Source: Ahrensia marina (GTDB lineage Bacteria; Pseudomonadota; Alphaproteobacteria; Rhizobiales; Rhizobiaceae). From it: a stretch of 64,000 nt of DNA. Below, piece by piece: positions 47,701 through 55,077 of the stretch (its first letter is position 1; the number at the start of each line of letters is the position of its first letter). A program made the position numbers and the translations under genes. The notes under the pieces are model-generated. The model saw nothing but the letters and a program-made list of their open reading frames with translations, made no database searches and was not told where the DNA came from. The stretch covers positions 85,507-149,506 of the forward strand of contig NZ_JXMU01000013.1 of the NCBI RefSeq assembly GCF_001293565.1, written 5' to 3'.

Positions 47701-48221
47701 TGCGTTCGGCTATTTCATCGCTGAACAAGGAAGGGCGTGAACGCCTTCTTGTCGCATTCGAAGCGGTGCAGGACCATTTCAAACGTCTGTTTACGCATTT
47801 GTTTAACGGTGGCACAGCAGAATTGCAGCTTATCGAGAGCGACGATCCGCTGGAAGCCGGACTGGAAATTATTGCACGCCCGCCGGGCAAAAAACCGCAA
47901 ACGATGACGCTTCTTTCAGGTGGTGAGCAGGCTTTGACAGCCATGGCGTTGATCTTTGCCGTGTTCCTGACTAACCCCGCGCCAATCTGCGTTCTTGATG
48001 AGGTTGATGCGCCGCTTGACGATCACAATGTGGAGCGCTTCTGCGACCTGATGGACAAAATGAGTGCGGAAACTGACACGCGTTTTGTGATTATCACGCA
48101 CAACCCGATCACAATGGCCCGAATGGATCGCCTGTTTGGCGTTACAATGAAAGAGCAAGGTGTATCTCAATTGGTATCCGTTGACCTTCAAGAGGCTGAA
48201 GAGCTTCGTGAGGCAAGCTAG
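44760..48221 (+). CDS. smc: Chromosome segregation protein SMC
   Basis: ATPase of the bacterial condensin complex, which organises and segregates the chromosome. The 1153-residue protein has Walker A GPNGCGKSN at 31-39, long coiled coils (about 160-500 and 650-1000), a hinge (about 505-620) and the C-terminal head with signature LLSGGEQALTAMALIFAVF and Walker B VLDEVDAPLDDHNVERF. Its kleisin partners ScpA/ScpB are not nearby. High GC and strong heptad patterns give rise to long antisense reading frames, which are not genes. The upstream gap contains an inverted CGCGCAA/TTGCGCG pair. Confidence 0.97.
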   Translation: MKFNKLRLLGFKSFVEPTEFAIERGLTGVVGPNGCGKSNLVEALRWVMGESSYKNMRASGMDDVIFSGSGTRPSRNTAEVALFLDNDDRTAPAAFNDSELLQVTRRIERENGSAYRINGKDARAKDVQLLFADQSTGARSPSMVGQGRIGELIQAKPQARRALLEEAAGISGLHSRRHEAELRLRGAESNLERLDDVTSELESQIESLKRQARQANRFRTLSRDIRQAEATLFHLKWVQAKAAEAESQSILSKATNEVAERAQLQMEAARLQGIAQKALPPLREAEAEAAAALQRLTIARDQLDTEAERLRARKREYEQRIAQLATDIEREERMLVENADILAQLSEEEKTLRAQDEGTDEREAELAAKVETAKTELEASEAELSKITAERAEAQALRTQLQRRISELSDRRSRLETQERNVDAELTALNEKISKLDDPAEKQALVEKAEAAIVEAEQAVTKTEDDVVKARAAETALRPDLAEAREALNTLEAEARTIAKLLNAGGNDLFPAIIESLKVDKGFETALGAALGDDLDVPTDSSAAVYFAGANAAADDPQLPDGAIALANHVRGGEAIERRLKQIGVVADEAAGNSLAPALKAGQRLVTKQGALWRWDGYRAATDAPTMAAQRLAQKNRLSELDLEIVEATKAKTTIETSMQTAETATRNAVQAENAARQTLKERQNDARKARDELAAAERSSGELSRRRAVLDESFGRIRTDLNEAVGVLAEAEAALAAEPEVTSFDARLQSLQAGVAKDRAVLAELRAEHQGLAREVEARRNRLNAIERETKSWAERRANADSQIATLRARETETQKLLEELADSPGEFEARQRELIRQIEAAEAKRNEAADRLAKAETSAGEADRAATATIQDLSTTREGRARAEERAAAASERRSDIEARIHEALNCEPHKAFEQTGLAVDDAMPEMDPTEKRLERLKIERERLGAVNLRAEEEQNELSERFGLITSEREDVVQAIAELRSAISSLNKEGRERLLVAFEAVQDHFKRLFTHLFNGGTAELQLIESDDPLEAGLEIIARPPGKKPQTMTLLSGGEQALTAMALIFAVFLTNPAPICVLDEVDAPLDDHNVERFCDLMDKMSAETDTRFVIITHNPITMARMDRLFGVTMKEQGVSQLVSVDLQEAEELREAS

Positions 48222-48303
48222 CTCTATCATTTGAAGTATTGAGGCTTATAGTGCCGTATTTGGAAGTCGTTGAAGCTGTAACCCGGACAAAGAATTGCAC
48301 TGA

Positions 48304-50958
48304 ATGAGAAAATGGGTTTACACATTTGCCGACGGTATGGCCGAAGGTTCAGCTGCTGATGTAGCGCTGCTGGGCAGTAAAGGCGCAAACCTCGCCGAGA
48401 TGAGCCGCATCGGACTGCCGGTTCCTCCCGGATTTACAATCACCACTGATGCTTGTAACCGCGCATTGCAGGATGGCGAAATTCCGCAGCGCGTGCGCGA
48501 ACAGGTTGATGCGGCGCTCCGTCATTGCGAAATCATGAGCGGCAAGAAGTTTGGCGCAATCACAAATCCGTTGGTTGTATCGGTGCGCTCCGGTGCCCGT
48601 GTGTCCATGCCGGGCATGATGGACACGGTGTTGAACTTGGGCCTTAACGATGAAACCGTTGAAGCCTTAAGCGAGCAAAGCGGCGATGAGCGTTTTGCTT
48701 ACGATACTTACCGGCGTTTTATTCAAATGTACGCAACGGTGGTCATGGGGTGTGATCACGCATTGTTTGAAGACATACTGGATGCTGCACGCGAAAATGC
48801 CGGCGCTTCGAGAGACAATGAACTTGGCGCCGAAGAATTGCGCGGCATTGTGAAATCCTACAAAAACGCCATTCAGGATGATCTAGACGAGACCTTTCCG
48901 CAGGACCCGAAAGAACAATTGTGGCGCACAGTTGAGGCCGTATTTAAAAGCTGGAACAATCCGCGCGCAGCCACATATCGAGCTTTGCACAACATTCCGG
49001 TAGAATGGGGCACAGCAGTGACTGTGCAGGCCATGGTATTTGGAAATTCAGGCCGTAATTCTGCGACAGGTGTTGCTTTCACGCGAAACCCTTCCACCGG
49101 CGAAAATGTTCTTTTTGGAGAGTTTCTCGTTGATGCTCAAGGTGAGGATGTTGTTGCCGGTTTCAGAACGCCTGATCCGCTCAGCATCGTTGATGACAAG
49201 CCCGGCGCTTCGATGCAGGAACGGCTGCCGGAGCCCTATAAAGCTCTGACAAGTCTGGCCAATGATCTTGAGCAGCATTTTGGTGATATGCAGGACATCG
49301 AGTTTACCGTTGAAGCGGGAAAACTGTGGCTCTTACAGACCAGAGCGGGCAAGAGAACGGCCAAAGCTGCAATTCGTATCGCCATTGAAATGGCCAATAG
49401 CGATGTGATATCGCGGCAAACCGCATTAATGCGCGTTGATGCGTCCTCGCTTGATCAATTGCTGCACCCGTCAATTGACCCTGATGCGAAGCGCAAAATT
49501 ATCGCATCCGGTCTGCCAGCATCACCCGGTGCAGCGTGCGGCGAGATTGTTTTTTCGTCTGCGGATGCTGTGGCTGCAAAGGCGGAAGGGCGCGATGTTA
49601 TTCTGGTGCGGCCGGAGACAAGCCCTGACGATATTCAAGGCATGGAGGCGGCTGTCGGTATTTTGACATCGCGCGGCGGCATGACCAGCCATGCAGCCGT
49701 AGTCGCGCGCGGAATGGGCAAGCCGTGCATCACCGGTGCCGGAGGAATGCGTATCGACAAGCACAATAAAGCGCTTGTGACAGGCGGCGTTATGCTGCGT
49801 AGCGGTGATTATCTGACTTTGGATGGTAACCAGGGGCAGGTGCTTGAAGGCAAACTGCCAATGGTTGATAGCGAGTTGTCGGGCGATTTTGCAACGCTGA
49901 TGGAGTGGAGTGATGCCGAGCGCCGGCTAAAAGTCCGCACCAATGCCGACACACCAACCGAAGCGCGTGTTGCCCGTAATTTTCAGGCTGACGGTATCGG
50001 TCTTTGCCGCACGGAGCACATGTTTGCCGAAGGTGAACGCTCCAACATTATGCGCGAAATGATTGTCGCCGAAACCGAAGAGGAGCGCCGTGCGGTGTTG
50101 GATCGGTTGATGCCTATGCAGCGCAGCGATTTTATCGAGCTGTTTGAAATTATGCAGGGGCACCCGATTGCCATTCGGCTTTTTGATCCCCCTTTGCATG
50201 ATTTTTTACCCAAAGAAGAAGAGGCAATCAGAGAATCTGCAAAAACTTTGGGTATAGACAGCTCAAAAATGATGCGGCGCGTGGAAGAACTGCGCGAAAT
50301 CAATCCCATGCTTGGTAACCGTGGTGTCCGGCTTGCGATTTGTTTTCCGGAAATTGCTGAAATGCAAACCCGTGCCATTTTTGAAGCTGCAATTCTAGCC
50401 GGTAAAAAGTCAGGCGAACTGGTTGTGCCTGAAATCGTTGTTCCGCTTGTCGCTTATAATGCCGAGCTTGAATATATCCGCACGCGCATCGATAAGATTG
50501 CTGATGAAGTGATGGCGAGCCATGATCAGAAGATTGAATATCTGGTGGGCTGCATCATTGAATTGCCCCGTGCAGCCATTCGGGCTGAACTGATCGCGCA
50601 AAGTGCGGACTTTTTATCGTTCGGCACAAACGATCTGACGCAGACAACACTTGGCATTTCGCGTGATGATGCGTCGACTTTTCTGTCAACTTACCTGCGT
50701 AAAGGCGTTATCCAGCTTGATCCGTTTATCAATCTCGATGTCGAGGGCGTTGGCGAATTGATGCGTATCGCGACTGAACGTGGCCGCAAAACAGAACCTG
50801 AACTACTCTTGGGAATTACCGGCGAACATGGCGGCGACCCTACATCTATCACCTTTTGTGAGAAGCTCGGGCTCGACTATGTTTCCTGTTCGCCATATCG
50901 CGTGCCAATTGCACGTCTTGCCGCCGCACAGGCCGCAATCTCCAAAAAGGCGGGTTAG
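48304..50958 (+). CDS. ppdK: Pyruvate, phosphate dikinase
   Basis: Reversibly converts pyruvate, ATP and phosphate into PEP, AMP and pyrophosphate. The 884-residue protein is full length: N-terminal ATP-grasp domain (VPPGFTITTDAC, MDTVLNLGLND), the phosphohistidine domain with GGMTSHAAVVARGMGKPC, and the PEP/pyruvate TIM barrel (GIGLCRTEHMF, DFLSFGTNDLTQTTLGISRDD, and the C-terminal GEHGGDP). The catalytic His is the one in TSHAA. It is monocistronic by spacing (82 bases after smc). Gives capacity for gluconeogenesis from pyruvate. Confidence 0.97.
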   Translation: MRKWVYTFADGMAEGSAADVALLGSKGANLAEMSRIGLPVPPGFTITTDACNRALQDGEIPQRVREQVDAALRHCEIMSGKKFGAITNPLVVSVRSGARVSMPGMMDTVLNLGLNDETVEALSEQSGDERFAYDTYRRFIQMYATVVMGCDHALFEDILDAARENAGASRDNELGAEELRGIVKSYKNAIQDDLDETFPQDPKEQLWRTVEAVFKSWNNPRAATYRALHNIPVEWGTAVTVQAMVFGNSGRNSATGVAFTRNPSTGENVLFGEFLVDAQGEDVVAGFRTPDPLSIVDDKPGASMQERLPEPYKALTSLANDLEQHFGDMQDIEFTVEAGKLWLLQTRAGKRTAKAAIRIAIEMANSDVISRQTALMRVDASSLDQLLHPSIDPDAKRKIIASGLPASPGAACGEIVFSSADAVAAKAEGRDVILVRPETSPDDIQGMEAAVGILTSRGGMTSHAAVVARGMGKPCITGAGGMRIDKHNKALVTGGVMLRSGDYLTLDGNQGQVLEGKLPMVDSELSGDFATLMEWSDAERRLKVRTNADTPTEARVARNFQADGIGLCRTEHMFAEGERSNIMREMIVAETEEERRAVLDRLMPMQRSDFIELFEIMQGHPIAIRLFDPPLHDFLPKEEEAIRESAKTLGIDSSKMMRRVEELREINPMLGNRGVRLAICFPEIAEMQTRAIFEAAILAGKKSGELVVPEIVVPLVAYNAELEYIRTRIDKIADEVMASHDQKIEYLVGCIIELPRAAIRAELIAQSADFLSFGTNDLTQTTLGISRDDASTFLSTYLRKGVIQLDPFINLDVEGVGELMRIATERGRKTEPELLLGITGEHGGDPTSITFCEKLGLDYVSCSPYRVPIARLAAAQAAISKKAG

Positions 50959-51072
50959 TTTCAGCTTTCAGAGCCTGAATAGGATCGTGATTGCGCCTTT
51001 GCAGATTGATTGGTAAATCCAGTGCAGCACACTGCCGCATCGGCGGCCAAATCGGGTAGTTGGAATTAAAGT

Positions 51073-51834
51073 ATGCGACCATTGCCGAGACGACTGCCTT
51101 CAAGATCGGCAAAATGGGCGATGCGTGTTGCGCTTTTCACACCTGTTTTAGCCATATTATCCGTTCTTGCACACCGTGGGTCGAGTGTGGACACGTTCGG
51201 TTTTCTTGTCCTTTTGGCCGTCATTGCATTACTGGGCCTTATAACGCTTGTTCTTGTCATTGTGGCTTTTCACAGCCTTTGGACGTATGGAAAACGTGGC
51301 GGCCGCCGTGCCACTTGGGCGCTGATACTGACGGCTATTGTATTGGCACCTTTTGTGTACGCAGCGACATTATGGTTCACAGCGCCATTGCAGGCCGATC
51401 TGTCGACAGATTTAATCGACCCGCCGGTTTTTCGTTCGGAACTCGCTGAATATGGTGACAGTGCCGCAAGTATTGTTGCCGGTGAACTGCGCGACGGTTA
51501 TCCGGCTATTACAGGACGTCAATACGAGGCACCGTTGGAAATTGTGCTTGATGCGGTTTTAACGCAAGGAGAGCTGTTCGGGTGGCGTGTTGTCGACCGT
51601 TCGGGACGTATCGGCGCGGATGACGAATTGCTGGTGGAGTTTATGCATCATACAACACTATTGGCTTTTCCAATCGAGACAGTTGTCCGCATCACGGATG
51701 AGGGCGATACAAGCTATCTCGATATAAGGTCTAACATGCCTGATCTTATTCATGATCTTGGCACTAATGCGCGCATTATCACTGAGTTTTTGCGCGAAAT
51801 TGATCTGACGCTGGTTGGTCAGGTGGGCGGCTAG
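51073..51834 (+). CDS. DUF1499 domain-containing membrane protein
   Basis: A 253-residue protein with three N-terminal transmembrane helices (about 16-35, 42-65 and 77-98) and a C-terminal DUF1499 domain, outlined by LEIVLDAVLTQGELFGWRVVDR, VVRITDEGDTSYLDIRSNMPD and DLGTNARIITEFLREI. Function unknown. No strong ribosome site is seen for the ATG at 51073. It lies between ppdK and a convergent metallo-hydrolase gene (16-base gap). Confidence 0.82.
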   Translation: MRPLPRRLPSRSAKWAMRVALFTPVLAILSVLAHRGSSVDTFGFLVLLAVIALLGLITLVLVIVAFHSLWTYGKRGGRRATWALILTAIVLAPFVYAATLWFTAPLQADLSTDLIDPPVFRSELAEYGDSAASIVAGELRDGYPAITGRQYEAPLEIVLDAVLTQGELFGWRVVDRSGRIGADDELLVEFMHHTTLLAFPIETVVRITDEGDTSYLDIRSNMPDLIHDLGTNARIITEFLREIDLTLVGQVGG

Positions 51835-51850
51835 GCTTCCGGTTGGCGCA

Positions 51851-52774
51851 TCAATCTATGCTTTCAATAAGCTTGAAACGTTTTTCCAATGACGGATCTC
51901 CGTCACAGGAAACCAGTCCTTTATCAACCAACGCTTCTAACTGGGCAAAAACGGACAGTCCCGCCGCACCGTGCAGTCTTGGATCGGTATTACGATAGAT
52001 TTGCCTCACCATTTCAGGAATGGTTTCATCGCCCTTTGATAAGCGTTCCAAAATCGCGCGCTCGCGCATTTTCCGGTGGGTCTTTAATCCCCGCACGAAC
52101 TGTTTCGGATTGTTGACGGGGCCGCCATGCCCGGGAAAATAAATGCGGTCATCGCGCGCAAGCATTTTATCGAGCGAAGCCATATACTGGCTCATTGAAC
52201 CATCGGGCGGCGCGACGATGGATGTTGCCCACGCCATGATGTGATCACCGGTAAAAACAATGCCGGTATCAGTTAGGGCAAAAGACAGATGATTGGCCGT
52301 ATGGCCAGGTGTCGCGATGGCCTCTAGGGTCCAGCCGATACCGTGCACGCGCTGGCCATCATTTAAAATATCGTCAGGTTTGTAGTTTCGGTCCGCTGAG
52401 GCATCGAGGGCATTGATTTCACCCAAATGCAGTTCTCTTGCAGCAAAATGCGGCGCGGCACCGACAATTTTTGCCCCTGTACGGCCTTTTAGATTTGCGG
52501 CCAGCGGCGAATGGTCAATATGTGTATGGGTGATAACAATATGGCTGACATTCCGCCCGCCAATTGCTTGCAGCAAGGTTTCTAGATGGGCTTCGTCTTC
52601 CGGGCCGGGGTCGATAACAGCAAGCACATCCTCGCCTAAAATGTAAGAATTGGTTCCCTGAAAGGTAAAAGGTCCGGTATTGCCGCATGTGACCCGCATG
52701 ACGCCGGGAGCGACTGAAACAGCATTGCCGTGCTGCGGGTCGAATTTCGTGCTGAACATATCTTTTGTAGACAT
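51851..52774 (-). CDS. MBL-fold metallo-hydrolase (LACTB2/glyoxalase II-like)
   Basis: A 307-residue metallo-beta-lactamase-fold hydrolase. The metal site THTHIDHSPL, plus ATPGHTANHLSF, IVFTGDHIMAW and YFPGHGGPV, gives the full HxHxDH/H/D/H set of two-metal hydrolases. The C-terminal helical region (LSKGDETIPEMVRQIY...) resembles the winged-helix tail of the LACTB2 group. Possible substrates are thioesters or RNA; unresolved. Divergent from bioY. Confidence 0.9.
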   Translation of the reverse strand: MSTKDMFSTKFDPQHGNAVSVAPGVMRVTCGNTGPFTFQGTNSYILGEDVLAVIDPGPEDEAHLETLLQAIGGRNVSHIVITHTHIDHSPLAANLKGRTGAKIVGAAPHFAARELHLGEINALDASADRNYKPDDILNDGQRVHGIGWTLEAIATPGHTANHLSFALTDTGIVFTGDHIMAWATSIVAPPDGSMSQYMASLDKMLARDDRIYFPGHGGPVNNPKQFVRGLKTHRKMRERAILERLSKGDETIPEMVRQIYRNTDPRLHGAAGLSVFAQLEALVDKGLVSCDGDPSLEKRFKLIESID

Positions 52775-52894
52775 TTTGGGACGTTTACTCGTTCTGCTTG
52801 CCGTAAATCACAATGGAAGTTATATCTTTGCTTATTGACGTGTGAAGATGCGCGCAATGGCTATAAATAGATTCACGTAAACAGGATTATTATA
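52775..52894. promoter_or_regulatory. Divergent MBL-hydrolase / bioY promoter region
   Basis: A TTGACG at 52835-52840 and TATAAA at 52862-52867 lie upstream of bioY, but the spacing (21 bases) is longer than usual; a -10 at the overlapping GGCTAT gives 18. The sequence CTATAAATAG at 52861-52870 only loosely resembles the BioR operator TTATMKATAA (three mismatches). Confidence 0.35.
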
Positions 52895-53473
52895 ATGGCA
52901 ACTTCAACTTCTGCACAGGCGCTGATTTACCGTGCGTTGCCCGATGCAAGTGCAACGCGTATTGCAGGTTTGGTCGTGTTGGCAATCGTGGGATCGCTTT
53001 TACTGACAATTTCCGGACAGATTAAAGTGCCGTTTTATCCGGTTCCAGCAACGCTTCAGACATTGGCTGTATTTATGATCGCCGCAGTTTACGGCCGTAA
53101 TCTTACTGTTGCGACTGTTGCACTTTACTTGGCGCAAGGCGCTGTTGGCTTGCCTGTATTTACAGGTGGTGCAGGGCTCGCCTACATGGCTGGCCCAACA
53201 GGCGGATTTCTTGCCGGTTTCCTTGTTGCTGCTGCTGTTATCGGTTCTGCTGTGGATCGCGGCTGGGGCGCAAACGCATTTAAATTGTTTGGCGCAACAC
53301 TTTTAGGCGCTGTTCTGTTGATGGGCATTGGCTACCTTTGGCTTGCAGGTTTGATTGGTGCAGAAAAAGCATGGATCTATGGCGTTGCGCCATTTGCCTT
53401 GGGCGAGCTTACAAAAGCGGCGCTTTCATCTGCGCTTATTCCTGCGGTTGCCGCGCTTTTCCGCCGCAAATAA
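52895..53473 (+). CDS. bioY: Biotin transporter BioY (ECF S component)
   Basis: Substrate-binding membrane subunit of the biotin ECF transporter. The 192-residue protein has about six transmembrane helices and the family motifs IKVPFYPVPATLQTLAVFMIA, GLPVFTGGAGLAYMAGPTGGFL and KAALSSALIPAVAALFRR. The energising subunits BioM/BioN are not in this window; BioY may work alone or with units elsewhere. Preceded by a divergent promoter region and closed by a strong terminator. Confidence 0.94.
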   Translation: MATSTSAQALIYRALPDASATRIAGLVVLAIVGSLLLTISGQIKVPFYPVPATLQTLAVFMIAAVYGRNLTVATVALYLAQGAVGLPVFTGGAGLAYMAGPTGGFLAGFLVAAAVIGSAVDRGWGANAFKLFGATLLGAVLLMGIGYLWLAGLIGAEKAWIYGVAPFALGELTKAALSSALIPAVAALFRRK

Positions 53474-53494
53474 CGACCACTACATCCACTTTAG

Positions 53495-53526
53495 AACCGC
53501 GTCCTTTTGGGGCGCGGTTTTTTATT
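53495..53526 (+). terminator. Rho-independent terminator of bioY
   Basis: AACCGCGTCC (53495-53504) pairs with GGGCGCGGTT (53510-53519), with one G-T pair, and is followed by TTTTTATT. It lies 22 bases after the stop. Confidence 0.9.
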
Positions 53527-53667
53527 GAAGTGTTGCGTAGCCTATTGATTAGCAACATCTTACCGTTGAATAATTTGCTCACTGGTAGCATGGTGGGCAT
53601 AATATAGTCTGCTACGGCTTCAAAAATAATAAATATGTTCCGATGCAAGGGACAACAAGGAGTGCCA

Positions 53668-55077
53668 ATGGCGCAAGCAATATCATTTACGATGAATGGT
53701 AAACCGGTGCGGGTTTCTGTTCGCCCGGATACAACTGTGCTCGATCTTATTCGTGGGCCATTGGGTGCAACGGGCACCAAGGAAGGGTGCGCGGAAGGCG
53801 ATTGCGGTGCTTGTACTGTTTTGCTCAAGCGCGAAGGTATCAATGGCGGCGTCGCCAATGCGGCCAATGCCTGTATTATGACTGCCGCACAAATTGATGG
53901 CGCTGAAATCACAACAGTTGAAGGTCTGGCACATGAAGGTGTCTTGAACCTGCTACAGGAAGCGATGGCAGAGAACGGTTCCTCACAATGTGGTTTTTGC
54001 ACGCCGGGCATTGCCGTCGCACTCACAGGATTGCTTGCAAATAATTCCGCACCGAACGAAGAGCAGATACATGATGCATTGGCAGGAAATTTATGCCGCT
54101 GCACAGGCTATCGCCCGATTGTGGAAGCTGCGAAAAAAGCGGCAGGCAAAATTCAACTCGCGGCTTCGGCCGAGACATCGCATTCAGCCTCCAGCGAAGA
54201 AATCAGTTTCGATGGTGCGGTTGCAAGATGTCCGACCTCTCTTGCCGAATTGCTTCAAGCGCGCCGTGAATTGCCCAATGCAACGCTGTTAGCAGGCGGA
54301 ACAGACCTTGGTGTCGCACGCGCTGCCTACGAGAAGGATTGGTCGTCTATTATCGTCACCAACAATGTTAAAGAACTGCGCCAGACACAGGAAGACGCAA
54401 CAGGCTGGACATTTGGTGCGGCGGTTACGTGGCAGGAAGTTTTGAACCATGTGGGTGAAGCCTTGCCGAGTTTCGGCACATTGATCCGCCGGTTTGGCTC
54501 TACTCAAATTCGCTCGATGGGTACAATCGGCGGAAATATTGGCACTGCCAGCCCGATCGGCGACGGCCCGCCGGCATTAATCGCGCTTGGTGCAAAAATT
54601 ACATTTGCCTCAGTGGATGGCGCGCAAAAGACGATGCCGCTTGAAGATTTCTTTCTGGATTACCGGAAAACTGAATTACCGCAAAACGGTGTCATCGTGA
54701 GTGTTCATATTCCTAAACCGAAGGCGGATGAGCATTTTCGCGTCTATAAAGTCTCCAAACGGTATGATCAGGATATTTCAACGGTTTGCGGCGCGTTTTG
54801 GATTAAGATGTCCGGTGATAATATTGAAGATGTACGCTTGGCATTTGGCGGCATGGCGGCGATACCCAAACGTGCGCGCCAGGCAGAAACAGCTTTGAAG
54901 GGCAAACCTTTGACCGCAGAAAACATTTTTGCCGCAGGCCAGCTATTGGGTGAAGATTTAACGCCTCTTACTGACTGGCGTGGCAGTGCAACTTACCGCG
55001 AGCAAGTTGCGACGGCCCTCATAAAGCGTTTCATGCATGATCTGAACGGCGAAACAGTGGAGGTGATGGCATTATGA
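53668..55077 (+). CDS. xdhA: Xanthine dehydrogenase small subunit (2Fe-2S and FAD domains)
   Basis: Part of the molybdenum hydroxylase that oxidises hypoxanthine and xanthine to urate. The 469-residue protein has two [2Fe-2S] domains with cysteines C41, C46, C49 and C69, then C108, C111, C143 and C145, and a FAD domain from about residue 185 (NATLLAGGTDLGVARAAYE, GSTQIRSMGTIGGNIGTASPIGDGPPALIAL). The ATG at 53668 follows AAGGAG. Its stop overlaps the start of xdhB in an ATGA junction, so the two are coupled. Purine context is inferred: no allantoin or urate genes are in the window. Confidence 0.95.
   Translation: MAQAISFTMNGKPVRVSVRPDTTVLDLIRGPLGATGTKEGCAEGDCGACTVLLKREGINGGVANAANACIMTAAQIDGAEITTVEGLAHEGVLNLLQEAMAENGSSQCGFCTPGIAVALTGLLANNSAPNEEQIHDALAGNLCRCTGYRPIVEAAKKAAGKIQLAASAETSHSASSEEISFDGAVARCPTSLAELLQARRELPNATLLAGGTDLGVARAAYEKDWSSIIVTNNVKELRQTQEDATGWTFGAAVTWQEVLNHVGEALPSFGTLIRRFGSTQIRSMGTIGGNIGTASPIGDGPPALIALGAKITFASVDGAQKTMPLEDFFLDYRKTELPQNGVIVSVHIPKPKADEHFRVYKVSKRYDQDISTVCGAFWIKMSGDNIEDVRLAFGGMAAIPKRARQAETALKGKPLTAENIFAAGQLLGEDLTPLTDWRGSATYREQVATALIKRFMHDLNGETVEVMAL

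Noticed and set aside
52861..52870. BioR operator upstream of bioY
   Set aside because: CTATAAATAG has three mismatches to TTATMKATAA, including both ends, so I do not claim it.
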